From Heterodera schachtii (Eukaryota > Nematoda > Chromadorea > Rhabditida > Heteroderidae): 64,000 nt of DNA. A program made the translations under genes and the position numbers. Positions 13,240 through 25,165 of the stretch are shown here, in pieces. How positions within the stretch are numbered: position 1 is the first letter of the stretch; each line of letters opens with the position of its first letter. The stretch spans positions 1,153,373 through 1,217,372 of the forward strand of contig SIJG01000030.1 of the NCBI GenBank assembly GCA_023374025.1. Reading direction: 5' to 3'. Below the pieces are notes generated by a model. That model was not told the origin of the DNA and did no database searches. It saw only the letters and a program-made list of their open reading frames with translations.

Positions 13240-13410
13240 CAATTTTTTTAAGGTGGCATCTATCAGCACCGCCAGTCCAAAAAATTGTTCTTAAAAATTT
13301 TCTCAAAATCATGCAAAATTAGTTATTTTTGGTGAAAATCTGTGGGTAAAATGAACTTAAATTTTCAAAAAATTCTCCCGGCGGCGCCTATCGGCACTGC
13401 CTGCCCTAAA
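13240..13410. repeat. Two degenerate copies of a GC hairpin module
   Basis: The segments GGTGGCATCTATCAGCACCG (from 13251) and CGGCGGCGCCTATCGGCACT (from 13379) are degenerate relatives of the hairpin module found intact inside the MITEs at 53.79 and 58.20 kb. At those loci the outer arms CCGGCGG and CCGCCGG pair around an inner GCC/GGC stem. Here the right arms are eroded. The surrounding TTTTCAAAAAATTCTCCCGG also resembles the 58.2-kb copy. Confidence 0.55.
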
Positions 13411-13499
13411 ATTTGAAAGCATTTTGATCAAATAAATTGTAAAAATTTACTGATTTGAAAAATGTTTCGAAATGTTATTATTTTTGACCCTACAATCTT

Positions 13500-16000
13500 A
13501 TTTTTCGGCCTTGGTGTTCATATTTTGAAAAATTACCGATCGGCACCATGGTTAATAGTTTTTTTTCAAATTAAATTTTAAAATTTTCTGTTTTTCGACA
13601 ATATTTGTTTTAATTATTTTATATTTTTCTGTTTATATTTGTATATCATATATATGTGTATATATATATATTTTTTTTTAATTTAAAATAACTTTTTATT
13701 AAAATCTTATTCATTTATTTGATTTTATTAGGCTATAATTTACTTGTTTAATATCATACTAATTATAATTTTAATATATTGCATTGCTCTAGTCCTGATA
13801 ACGAACTTATGTTATTTAAAAATTTCGTATGCCGGATTTGTTGGGTTTTTGCAAATTCCATGTTTATTTATAAAATTTTATTTTTCGAGAATTTAATTCT
13901 TTTTTTATTACACTTGTTTTTCTATTTTCTAATAAATACATTTATTTAATTTTTACGATATTTTATTTTTTAAATTTGGACATGTACAATTATTTATAAA
14001 TTAATTAACATATTTAAATTATTTCTCTTATTATCCAGGGTTTGTTTATATATTAATGATATTTTGGGTCATTTTAATACTACTTTAAAGTGATTTATTA
14101 AAACTTTATTATAGTCACTTAAATTTTGTTTATATTATTTTAATGTCTTTTTGATAACAAGTACACAAATGCCTTTATTGTTTATGTATTCTTTATATTC
14201 TTGCGTTCATGTGGTAAATTTATTTCTTCGCGATCCAAGTAGTTAGACAAAAGCTTAAGTTTATACAAGTTGAAATTTAAGTAATTTATTCCGTCAGTTA
14301 ATTATTGCTTTTATTAATTCTGTAATACTCTTTAGTCATGGATTCATAAATTCTGTATATATTATTAGTATTTTATTCGTCTTATTTTGATCAAATTTAT
14401 ATTATGCTTTTATATTTTAATTATTTTCTTAATTAACAGCATATATTAAACTATTCAATTAATTTTGACATAGAGCAAAATAATTGTTATAATAAAATCA
14501 TTGAGAACTGTAATTGATTTGTTTATTTTCTCTCTTATCAAATAGTTTCAGTAAATTTATTTTTTTCCAAGATCAGAAAATAATATAATAAATTAGAAAA
14601 ATAATTAATTGAAAACAAAAAAAAAAAGAATGTTAATGAATTGAAAAATAATTGAAATAGTATAATTTCTAAAAATAATAACTTGTGATCAAAGAATTTA
14701 GGAAATGTAAACATTTAATATAATTTGAGCATATTTATATCTAAAATTTTATTAATATTAAGGACAAAAATTTATTCCTTATTAAAAAAATATAAATTTT
14801 ATCTGATAAATCTTAAAATAAAACATTTAAAGAGTAAAGAACATGAAGGAAAAACAACTTTAAATTCAATTGGTTTATTTTTAATTTTTTATTTAAAAGG
14901 TTTATTATTTTATTATTGTTATATTATATTATTTATTAATTAAAGTAAAATAATTATAATATGAATTTTTCTTAAAAGATTTTTAAAAAATCAGAAATTT
15001 AAAATCTGTATTAAATAAATCCGTTTATTAAATAAATTAAATTTTAAAAAATTTATGCAATATTTAGCTGCGTTAATTTAATTGTCATAGTGCCAATTTT
15101 TTTTTTAGAATCTTTATGTAATTTGTTGAACTTTTTCATAACATTATTATTTTAAGAAAAGAATTGATTTTTTAATATTCTCTTGACACAGCTCTGATAA
15201 ACGAAGATCAATACAATGACGGCACCTGAACATTTGACTATTTTATAGGATTCAATTTTTAACTTCTTTATGTTTTTCAAATAGATACAATATCTTTTTG
15301 TCCATTTTTAATAAATTTTTTATTTTTAAATCTCTTGGTACTCAAAGTCATTCATTCGGAATTTTTTACTTTCTTTAGACATTTCACATATGCGTCATTT
15401 GTGTCTTTTTTTAAATAAATTATTTATTATTAAAACATTGACAAAACACTTTTATTTTAAAAAATATTTAGATTATTATTGAATTCTTATCTTTGTTTTA
15501 AGCCATAATATTTTGAAATAATTGCAAAAATTTTACATAATAAAAAAGATTAATTATACTTATATATTAATTACTTTATGTGGTTTGAATGGAGTTAATA
15601 ATGTTAAAATTTTAATTTAAGATATTCTGTCTTCTCCTTTAGAGAGTGATAAATTTTAAATTCTTTAAATTCATAAATTAAATTAAATCATTTGTGGTTC
15701 AACTTAAATGTTTAATTTTTTTTCTTTGAAAGGCACAAATTTCATTTTTAAATAAATAAAATGATTTTTATTTATAGAAAATGAATCAAATTTTTTTAAA
15801 ATAATTTATTAATTTAGATTTTTTATCACTTGCTTTGCTGATGATGATTGTCTTTTAATCGCCCACGGCACGATGTACATTAATTCGTTGTTTTTTATTG
15901 TTTTTAAACATATTTTAAAACCTTTTCATTAAATTAATTTTTTATATTTATATTACATCAGTAAAAACATCACCAATTCAAAGAAGTTATTAGTCCAAAT
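13500..16000. other. AT-rich DNA without a gene, one repeat copy
   Basis: Low-complexity AT-rich DNA, with the second repeat copy at 14094-14236. The 72-codon frame at 14725-14943 is rich in Ile, Leu, Lys and Tyr, as chance frames in this base composition are, and is not called a gene. Confidence 0.5.
14094..14236 (+). repeat. Dispersed repeat, copy 2 of a close pair
   Basis: Partner of 11391-11527 in the same orientation about 2.7 kb away, differing by a handful of substitutions. Confidence 0.75.
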
Positions 16001-16260
16001 ACCGATTTATTTTTTTTATTTATTCAATAAAGAAAAGGTCCACAAAAGGGAAAATCCGCTTACTTTGTGGACAACATATAAATTGTCCTAAAGTAATTCG
16101 GAAAAAATAAAAAAAATGAATAAATATTTAAAGAGAGATCACAAGTCACACAATTAAAATAAATATAAGTCAAAGCGGTTCAAATTTATCAAAACTATCG
16201 AATCGCTTATGTAACTATTTATTTAAGAAAAAATATTTTTTTCAGTAATTCGGCTTCTAA

Positions 16261-18063
16261 TTACTCTAAAGAATTTTTGATTTTTGTTTTAAATTGATTT
16301 AATGAATTGATTTTTGCAAGTTCTTTATCTAATTGATTCCACAGTTTGGTTGCCCTTCCCGCAAATGGAATATATTTTTTGCCTAGTTTATATTTTGTGT
16401 TAAGTCTATAAGAGGGGGAGTTAAAGCGACCAGATGGCTTAAAAATTTTAAATAAATCTAGATCTGTTCGGCCATAGATTATTTTATGTGCCATGAACAG
16501 ATCGAACAGTTTTCGCCTATTCTCAAGTGTTGGCAGTTGTAGGTATTCTAATCTTTGTTGGTATGGAATTGGTGGAAGGCTGCATTTAAAAAAAACCCTT
16601 TTGGTGAAATATTTTTGACACTTCTCAATTTTTTGTATATTTTTTTGAAGAGACGGATTCCAAACCTCAGGAGCATATTCCAATAAAGGCCTAATGTAAG
16701 TTTTGTATAAAATAATCCAGATTTTTGAAGATTTTGATTTTATTATTCTAAACAAGGATCGCATACGTAAATATGCATTCCTTGTTATTTGTAAAATGTG
16801 ATCAGAAAAGAGTAATTTATTATCGATATTTACCCCTAAGTCTTTAATTGTATCCACAGCATTTATTATATTCTCATCAAATTTATATGTTTCTTTTGGG
16901 TTTTTTGAACCCAAATAAAGTACAAAAGTTTTTTGAGTTGAAACTTTTATTTGCCATTTATTTGCCCATTCAAATAAATTATGCAAGGTTTTATGCATAA
17001 TTTCAATTTCAGATCTTATTTTATAACATATATATATTTTAACATCATCAGCATATAATTTAATATTAACTCCTGATGGTATCACATCAGGAAGATCATT
17101 TATATAAATTAAGAAAAGTAAGGGACCCAGGACGGAGCCCTGTGGGACGCCAGAGCCAACTTTTTTTATAGAGGATAATGAATCCCCTATTTTAACGCGA
17201 AAAATTCTGTTACTTAAGAATTCTTTTATCCATTTTAAAAGCTTGCCCCTAATACCAATTTTTTCTAATTTATATAATAGTAAATTGTGAGGGACAGAAT
17301 CAAAAGCTTTTTGAAAGTCAATATAAATACAATCAACATTTTTTCCTTCTATCATTGCTTCATACCAATCTTCAACAACTGATATTAATTGACTTGTTGT
17401 AGACCTATTTCTAACAAAACCAAATTGGAACTCTGAAATTTTATTATTTTTTAATAAAAAATTATAAATGTTTTTGCTGAGAATTCTTTCCATAACCCTG
17501 CAAAGTGAGCAGGTTAAGGAAATAGGTCTATAATTTTCTGGATTAAATTTATCCCCCTTTTTAAAAAGAGGAAAAACAATTGATTCCTTCCAAATGCTTG
17601 GAAGAGATCCACTGTCCAAAGATAATCGAAACAAGTCAGTAATAACAGTTGCCAATGAAGAATGGCAGTTTTTTAAGGTTTTATAGGAAATATTATCCGG
17701 AGAAGTACCATTTTTATTTGGTAATTTTCTTAACAGTGTTTGGGTCTCAATGATGTTAAAATTTATATCTGATATAAAAAATCGATTATTGGTATCATAT
17801 AATTCAACCAAATTTAAATTTCTTAGGTCAACATGAGAGTTATTAAATGAATTTGCAAATAATTTGGCAAATAATTCACATTTTTCAGCATTATCATGAT
17901 AGCATTTGTTTTCAAAGACAAAATTCGGTATTTCAAAGGGATTGACATTATATTTTTGTAAATATTTAAAAATGGAATTTTTTCCCTTTGAAATAGCCGT
18001 TTTTTTCAATTTGAGAATGATATTTATTTGTTTGTATTTTAATGTGTAAACTAATGCTATCAT
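16261..18063 (-). CDS. LINE ORF2 part 2: reverse transcriptase
   Basis: A 600-residue frame coding for the RT portion of a LINE ORF2 protein, which would copy the element's RNA at a nicked target site in the nucleus. The RT order is complete: FPLFKKGDKFNPENYRPISL near residues 164-183, FGFVRNRSTTSQL near 214-226, YIDFQKAFDSVPHN with catalytic Asp249, SGVPQGSVLGPLLFLIYIND near 304-323, and YADD at 337-340 with the paired catalytic aspartates. The tail contains IRPLLEYAPEVWNP (about 457-470) and ends NQFKTKIKNSLE, as in CR1/jockey-type elements. The ATG at 18063 is probably not a true start: the frame continues the endonuclease across a one-base shift, and the two frames overlap by 98 bases. 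RT residues all look present, so decay is limited. Confidence 0.88.
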   Translation of the reverse strand: MIALVYTLKYKQINIILKLKKTAISKGKNSIFKYLQKYNVNPFEIPNFVFENKCYHDNAEKCELFAKLFANSFNNSHVDLRNLNLVELYDTNNRFFISDINFNIIETQTLLRKLPNKNGTSPDNISYKTLKNCHSSLATVITDLFRLSLDSGSLPSIWKESIVFPLFKKGDKFNPENYRPISLTCSLCRVMERILSKNIYNFLLKNNKISEFQFGFVRNRSTTSQLISVVEDWYEAMIEGKNVDCIYIDFQKAFDSVPHNLLLYKLEKIGIRGKLLKWIKEFLSNRIFRVKIGDSLSSIKKVGSGVPQGSVLGPLLFLIYINDLPDVIPSGVNIKLYADDVKIYICYKIRSEIEIMHKTLHNLFEWANKWQIKVSTQKTFVLYLGSKNPKETYKFDENIINAVDTIKDLGVNIDNKLLFSDHILQITRNAYLRMRSLFRIIKSKSSKIWIILYKTYIRPLLEYAPEVWNPSLQKNIQKIEKCQKYFTKRVFFKCSLPPIPYQQRLEYLQLPTLENRRKLFDLFMAHKIIYGRTDLDLFKIFKPSGRFNSPSYRLNTKYKLGKKYIPFAGRATKLWNQLDKELAKINSLNQFKTKIKNSLE

Positions 18064-19108
18064 ATAGGGCCTTTTTCGTTGGATCTTTTTTACAAAGCCT
18101 ATAAAGCCTTGCTTTCTCTTTGATCGATGCTAATAAATGCTGAGGATATTTTGGAATTAAATTTTTTTTTGTAAGTTTTTTTATTGGAATACACTCGTCT
18201 AAAGTTTTTAACAATGTACTATTAAAGACAAAATATTTTTCATTAATGTTAAAATGTTCATAAGACAAGGAACCAATTCTGGATGAAATTACAGTATTTA
18301 AAAGGGAAACATTCGACGGGGTGAACCGTCTCATATTTATAATTCTTTGTTTTTGTTTTGTTTGTGGAATATTCAAAATGAAAATTTGGGCTGAATGGTC
18401 AGATGAAAATATGCCTTCTTCAATAGTACAGTGTTTAATAAGTTTTTCGTTAGAGGTTAAGACCAGGTCAAGCCACGAATTTCCCCTTGTGGGTCCATTG
18501 GTGGTATTAATATATGAGAATTTGTTAAAAAAGTCACAAAATATTTCACCGAAATTACTCATAGAAACAGGGTGTCCTTCCTTCCATACCAAATCTTTAA
18601 TAGAAAAATTAAAATCACCTAAGACCAGACAATTCTCATTAGAAAAAGTTTGTAAAAATTTGAACAATTCTTTCGTTTGTTTGTATGTTGTCCTAGGAGG
18701 ACGATAAACCAAAATAAACCTTATTGATTTCAATTTTTGAAGTTGAAAAACAAGAATTTCACAATTAAATTTAGTATCAGAGAATTTGACGAAAAATTCT
18801 ATTTCTTTATTAATTAGAACTCCACAACCACCACCACGTTTTAATATTTTCGATTTTCTGTGTGTTAAAACGAAATTATAATTTTCTACAATCCATGGGC
18901 AAAATGAGCAGTCCTCCTTTGTCCATGTCTCAGTCAGTAACAAGATATCTATTTGATTATTTATTATATTTAAAAATATTTCGTTTATTTTATTATTAAT
19001 TGATCTAATGTTAATTAGGCACGCTTTAACTTGCCCCCGGGAGACTATTGAGTGGCCGGAATTTTCAGAATTTTTAAGTGTATTTGTTATAAGCGATCCG
19101 ATTTCCAG
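17966..19108 (-). pseudogene. LINE ORF2 part 1: endonuclease domain, frameshifted
   Basis: The frame is open from just after a TGA at 19111-19109 to a stop at 17966. It encodes an exonuclease-endonuclease-phosphatase type LINE endonuclease, which nicks the target DNA. Visible motifs are NIRSINNKINEIF upstream, LLLTETWT with the catalytic Glu, GGGCGVLI, YRPPRT, LVLGDFNF with the Asp/Asn pair, NSWLDLVLTS, and SSDHSAQ with the catalytic His. No ATG lies near the start; the strong similarity begins at the NIRSINN segment, so initiation in the intact element is unclear. The frame then runs into a short wrong-frame tail after an A-rich run (plus-strand T run at 18000-18007), where a one-base change most likely broke the link to the RT. 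The domain itself looks complete. Confidence 0.82.
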
Positions 19109-19348
19109 TCAGTTTTCCTTACGCAAATCACTGTCAATCAATTGCTGCCGAAAACTGTTGACTTCTTCGCGGAGGATCACGGCACCCGCATAAACTATCC
19201 ATTCTTTTCCATCCTTCTGCCGTTTTTCGACGCATTGTAAGTGCAGACGACGGCGTTCCTCCAGCTGGGTCTTGGTCAGCGATTCACGGATCCGAACATT
19301 CTGCAGAGACTGATTAGAACTTCGGACAGCGGCGGACTTCTTTTGCCA
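19109..19348 (-). pseudogene. LINE ORF1 C-terminal remnant
   Basis: A 79-residue frame ending in TGA at 19111-19109, directly in frame with and upstream of the ORF2 frame. It contains VRIRESLTKTQLEERRRLHL near residues 18-37 and KDGKEWIVYAGAVILREEV near 45-63. The pattern 'R-x-SLT...R-R-L ... DGK-x-(W/F)-(I/V)-(V/I)-Y-x-G' is what I know from the C-terminal part of CR1-like ORF1 proteins, which bind RNA as part of the element's ribonucleoprotein. The frame meets a stop at its 5' end, at the point where the element is truncated. Identification rests on remembered pattern, not on a search. Confidence 0.55.
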
Positions 19349-20870
19349 TCAAATTTGAATTTTTTTTTTACATTATTATGTTATTTATTACAATTATAAT
19401 TGTTTCTTTAGGTTATAAAGTGAATCTGTGACTTTATCCAATTTTCCGAATTTAAAAATTTTCTTTTTATTCAAAATTTCTTAAATCACGATATTTGTCT
19501 ATTAAATGTTATTTTGACTTGATACATTAAAAATAAAAGAATGAAGGGCTATTTTTTCATATTTCCTACTTAAAATGTTAATAATTATATATGTATTGTT
19601 TTTATTTGATTTTTTTATTTATTCATATTATTAATTGACAAAAAATTGTTTCTGTTAAATTAGCTATATAGTCTAATCTCAATATTCAAATTAAATAATA
19701 TATTTATAAAATTGTGCTCTTTAATTAATTTATTCCTTTTTCGTAATTTCTTGAGGCGTAATCGCATGTTACTGCGCATCTTGCATCTGATCTTACCTTT
19801 TTCAAGAATGTTATCTCAGCAAGAAATTTATGAATTTAAATATGTTTGTAACATATCAACAAAAATCGATGAGTGAAATATGTTTAAGGATTTTGTCATT
19901 TTTCTTTAGTTTGGAGATGTAACTTCTAATCTAATGAAAAATATGATTATAATGATTTTTAATAATTATTTACCGGTCAAGAAGAAGAAACAATTAATAG
20001 CGAATAAAAAAATATGTTAATTATATCTTTTTAATTAATAATTTCTTATATTAATTGTATCTATAATTTTTTCTTAATTTCTTTTAATAATTAAATAGAA
20101 TTTTATTAAAATTCATTATTTGGTTATCAACCCAGACATCGATTCTCTAAATGTTTTAATTTATAGCTCTGTATAAACAAATATATTTTTAATATATATT
20201 TCTATTTTGTAATTATTGAAAAAGTAAATAATTTTTCTTTGTTTAATTTCATTTTAAATTTATTTGCATAATTATCTTATTCTTTATTTTTGTGCTTAAT
20301 ATTGTTCGATTTCTTAATAATATTAAATAATGCAAGACATTTAATAAATGTCAATTTTTATTTAGGATGAATTTCAGAGATTTTTTTATAGAATTATTTA
20401 TTTATATGTCTCAGGAGCTCCTAATGTGATTTGAAATCGTCTCTCATCACACCACACCATCTGTTCAGAGTTTTCTTACATTTAATTAGTGTGGTTTTAT
20501 TCAATTTATAATTTATAATTATTCTTATATTTCCTATTATTTTAATTCATTGTTGTTTACATCTTTATATTAAATTTAAAATATTTTTTGTTTATTAAAT
20601 TCTTTAATTGCAATATTATTATTTTTTCTTCTCAAAGGCTATTATATTTAAATTTTTGGAATTATTTATAGATGAAAATCTTTTCAGTTGTTTATTAGAT
20701 TTCATTTTTTCATAGGCTATTTTTGTGATTTGCCATATCAAGAAAGTCAAAAAAATATTTAACAAAAACCTCAAAAAAGGCATGAAAAAAGCATTTAAAA
20801 ACTTTTTTAACGTTTTTTCGGGAGCAAAACTCGTAAAACTTAATCAAAAAATTTAACTTTGGTGAGTTAA
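19349..20870. other. AT-rich DNA without a recognisable gene
   Basis: No exon, RNA gene or complete mobile element was recognised. A slightly GC-richer patch near 20410-20480 (containing CTCAGGAGCTCCTAATGTGA) has no protein-like frame. Confidence 0.5.
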
Positions 20871-20874
20871 AAAC

Positions 20875-21090
20875 TCAAAAATTACTTAATTTACTGCAAA
20901 TATTAATTTTTTATTATCCAAACTAAATCGCCGTTTTTTAAGTAACATCAGTTATTCCATGCTGGATATTATATGCAAATATGAAGATAAATAAATAAAT
21001 TTATATGATTTATTAAATTACAATAAAATTAATTAATATCCAATTAATTTTATTTTTATTCAAAGAAATGCATTTAAAAAAGTAATAAAT
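20875..21090 (+). repeat. Diverged dispersed repeat, partner at 24960
   Basis: Matches 24960-25165 in the same orientation. Shared stretches include CAAATATTAATTTTTTATTA, CCAAACT(A/G)AATCGC, GATATTATATGCAAATATGA and TTTATTTTTATTCAAAGAAA, with small gaps between them. No coding potential and no visible terminal repeats. Confidence 0.65.
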
Positions 21091-22424
21091 TGATAACTTT
21101 TTGATCACATAAAATAAATTTTTTTTACCAGTATTCTCAAAACGAAATACAAAATAAATGAAAAAATAAATTAAAAATGCAAAAAAGACCTAAAAAAAAT
21201 TCAAAAATATTTGCTAATACTATCAATAATTAGAAATCACATTTAATTTAAATATCAAAATCTTTATTAAAATTATTTTTAAGAAAAAAATTTTATAGGT
21301 TTGGACATCGACAAAGATATAAAGCTAACGCTACGCAAGCTTACTAATTTTGAAAAAATTACTTAAAAACAAACTAAAATTTTAGCTCAATATTTTTAAT
21401 ATCCAATTATTGTAAATGAAATTTTTATTATTTAAAATACTTATTTTACATAAAAACTATTTAGTACAAAAATACCTTAATTGTTATCCTATAATTCTAA
21501 TTCAATTAAAAAAATTTTTGCACTGTTTTTAAACCTTTTCGCTAACTTATCTTGAACGATTTTTGAGAATTTCACACGATTAATTGTATAAAACAATGAA
21601 CTTTATCAAATTATTATAAAAGAGAAATGATTAAAATATTAATTAAGAATTACTCTAGACTACACCAAAAAGCTAAATATATACCTCATAATAAAACAAA
21701 AAAACAATGACAAAACAAAATTAAATCTTTTACTAATCAATGTTCATTTTTATTTCAATATTTGTAAAAAACACTCAAATGTCAAAAACTATTTTTTAAA
21801 TTCTAGAATCAAAGTTGAAAAAATAAATTCTAAAAGAGAAGAAACAAATTCAATTTATGAATAAAAAAATATACAAATTATATATAAATAAGTAATTGAA
21901 AAAAAAAATTAAATAATATATTAATTGAGCAGTTTATTCTAGAAATTAAAAACAATGTATAAAGAATACTGTACATTTAGATATTTTTTAAAATTGATAT
22001 TAAATATTTAACTTTAAGTAGTAATAAAATATATAAAAAAAGAATGAAAAATTTAAAAAATACGTGATTTTTTTTACGGTGACTTAAGCTTCATAATTGT
22101 AATTAAATAATTATATTAAATTAATAGCAGAATAAATAACAAAATGAAAATGTTCTAAAGAACAGAACCAAAACTGATATAATATTGAAATGGGAAAACA
22201 GATACAAAAGATTAAACAATTTAACAATTAAAATATCATACAATCGAATAAATTAAACCTTCAAATTATTAATATTACGATGATTATTCTACCTACAAAA
22301 ATATGAAAAAATGAAAGTACAAACAAATAGAATTTCTAATTTTACAAGAAAATACCAAATTACACTTCAATGTACTAATTATAAGAATAAAGGCTGGAAA
22401 AACGATTTTAATATTGGACACTTA

Positions 22425-22760
22425 ACCAAGATAGAAATAAAATATCGAATAACAAATGTTAAATTGTAAAACTATAAGTGATAGATATAAAAATAAATTA
22501 AATATGGAAATACCTAAAATACATAGTTTAAAATTTTTTTAGAAGAAAATTAAGTTTTGGGAATTTGACAGCGGAACAATTTATGCCAAGTAATAACCAT
22601 GATTATTAATTTGCAAAAATAAAAAAAATAAAAAATAAATTCTTATTCTTTATTAAAAAGATCAATAAAATAAATAGTAACATTTATATTTTAAATACAA
22701 CATGGAGATGAAGTTATGAAAACAAAATATGGTTAATTGGAAGAATAATGTTTCCTCAAT
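22425..22760 (+). repeat. Dispersed repeat family, copy 1 near 22.4 kb
   Basis: Similar to 23730-24075 over about 330 bases: AACCAAG(A)AGAAATAAAAT, then TGTTAAATTGTAAAAC, AAAATAAATTAAATATGGAA, TTTAGAAGAAAA, AATTCTTATTCTTTATTAAA and AAATACAACATGG(A/G)GATG(A/G)AG occur in the same order. A shorter third copy lies at about 24520-24660. The copies differ at many single positions and by short gaps, so the family is old. Confidence 0.65.
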
Positions 22761-23729
22761 CATAAATAAAGGAAAAAAAGAAAAAAAATTAGAATAAAAA
22801 AATAATACTATTATTTAATTTCAGCAACTTAAAAAATTACAGTTAAAAAAGGCCTAAACAAGAACTAGAACCAAAGACATTATATTACTGATCTTAATAC
22901 GGTGACACAAGCATGATATAAATTAATTGCAGATACATACAATCGAATAAAACATTTTAAGTAAATTTGCAGACACATAGAAATTAATACCAATACTCAA
23001 AAAACTAGTTTCATTTCATAGCGTAAAATAGACCATTTACTGAAATATTTAATCCTATTTATTGAATCAAAAAGAATAATATAAATTCACGAATATATAA
23101 TCCTAAAGAGTTTTACACCTGCCATAACCAACAATATTAAGCATTTTTCCAATGCAGTGAATTAAAAATTATCTTTAAATGTATTACATTTAAGTAAATT
23201 AAAATTAACAGAAAATATCATTAAAAAATAAATTTTGGATAATGAAAGTTTAGAATAATTTCATACTTGAGATTAAAAATCTTGCTGAGTTGCAACTATA
23301 TTTTTAAGACAAATAAAAAACGAAATAAAAGCGTTGTGAGATTTTTTTAACAAGCCAAATATTGACATTAATACTTATATTTTGAATCAAAAGGGACATT
23401 GAATATATTTATTTAGGCACTTTAAAAAGATAACTTTTTGTAAAAATTAAATTTAATTGTTATTACAGTTTTTTTCTTGGTCAATTCAGTTGCTTACATT
23501 GAAGTTAAAATATTATTATGAAAACATTATTAAAATAAATTATTTTCAGATCCAAAAAATTAAATGCATGGGTAATAATTTTTGTTAGATAAAACAAATT
23601 CTTAGTTGAAACCTGCGAATATAAATTTTCATATAATTATTTGATTAACCAGACAATTGTTAAAACAAGCCCGTATTTAGCAAAAATACTAATATAAAAT
23701 CAATCAAAAGCTAATAGTTCAATATTAGA

Positions 23730-24075
23730 CACATAACCAAGGAAGAAATAAAATGACTAATAACTAATTAACACTGTTAAATTGTAAAACAAGAAGTGAT
23801 TGATATAAAAATAAATTAAATATGGAAGTATCTAAAATACTTGGTTTTAAAATTTTTTTTAGAAGAAAAAAAAGTTCTGAAAATTGGAAAGTGGAACAAT
23901 TTATACTGAGCACGATTATTAATTAGCAAAAATTTTAAAAATAAAATATAAAAATTCTTATTCTTTATTAAAAAGATCAATAAAATAAATGAGTAATATT
24001 TATATTTTAAATACAACATGGGGATGGAGTTTTAAAAATAAATCTCAGTTGATTAATTGCAAGAATAATTTTACC
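23730..24075 (+). repeat. Dispersed repeat family, copy 2 near 23.7 kb
   Basis: Same block order as the copy at 22425-22760, 1.3 kb away. The minus-strand frame of 67 codons here (24019-23816) is rich in Phe, Leu, Ile and Lys and is not conserved as a frame in the partner, so it is not called coding. Confidence 0.65.
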
Positions 24076-24959
24076 CCAATCATAAATAAACGAAAAGATG
24101 AAAAAATTCAAATAAAAAAAAGATAATATTGTTTGATTTCAGTAAATTTAAAAAATTTTAGTTTAAAGGCCTAATCAAGAACTAGAACAAATCAAAGACA
24201 ATTTATTAATACAAAAAATATCTATATTAAATTATTTATAAATAAGTAGACTAATGTAACTGAAAACAGTTACAATCCAACAGGTATCTTGATCTTAACA
24301 TGGGTTATTATCAAATAAAATTATTTATCCGACATACTTTATCAGACATTTATTTAATACTCTAATCTACAAATTAGAAGGAGGAAAATAAAATCTTTAA
24401 GGAATCACAAAACAAAGCCCAAAAAAGTAACAAGACAGGCGCCCAATTTTGTAAAGGCTTACTGTTTCAGAAATAAGATAAAATTCAAAATGGAAATAAA
24501 ACAATTTTAAAAATTTGAGAATTCCAACCAAGAAAGAAATAAAACAATAATAAATTTTTAAATGTTATATTATAAAACTAGAAATAATCGATATAAAAAT
24601 ATACTAAATATTGAAATATCAAAAATCCATAATATAAATTATTTCTTTAGAAGAAATTAAATGTTGGTGGCACATCGACAAAGTTACTTCAATCCTAAAA
24701 TAGATAAAGGGAATTATTAGTTTATTAGAAAATTAGCCAATAATTGAACCAAAATGAATCTAAAGAAAAAAATAAATATATAAAAATTTTCGTGTCAACG
24801 AACCACATTCCAAATAATGAGATTTGGATTGCGATAGTAAATAAAATTTACACATAAATAAATTAAACAAAAATTTTATTATAAACAAAAATATAAATAA
24901 TTTTATTGAATTAACCTTTAAAAATTAATATCAAAGACGATCTTTGCTATAAAATAAAA

Positions 24960-25165
24960 CTCAAAAGTAACTTAATTTATTACAAATATTAATTTTTTAT
25001 TATCCAAACTGAATCGCACACCGCTTTTAGGTAATATCTATTACGCCATGCTTGATATTATATGCAAATATGAAGACAAATAAATAAATACTAATGATTT
25101 ATTAAATTACCAATTAATTTTATTTTTATTCAAAGAAATGCATTTAAACGAAGTAATAAATGTCT
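24960..25165 (+). repeat. Diverged dispersed repeat, partner at 20875
   Basis: Second copy of the 20875-21090 sequence, with a short insertion (ACACCGC) in the AATCGC region. The stretch from 25165 to 26129 holds no other recognised feature. Confidence 0.65.

Larger units (their letters stand above)
16010..19348 (-). mobile_element. 5'-truncated CR1/jockey-like LINE retrotransposon
   Basis: A minus-strand non-LTR retrotransposon of about 3.3 kb. In transcription order it has the C-terminal part of an ORF1 (19348-19109), an apurinic-type endonuclease domain and a reverse transcriptase with its C-terminal domain ending at 16261. A 3' tail of about 250 bp follows, reading TTTCTTTATTGAATAAATAA into A-rich sequence near 16010-16035. 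The 5' end breaks off inside ORF1 at about 19348, as expected of incomplete target-primed reverse transcription. A one-base frame change separates endonuclease and RT, so this copy is not intact. No target duplication was identified. The GC content is higher than the surroundings. Confidence 0.85.

Noticed and set aside
18321..18707. 128-codon plus-strand frame
   Set aside because: It is the antisense shadow of the LINE endonuclease.
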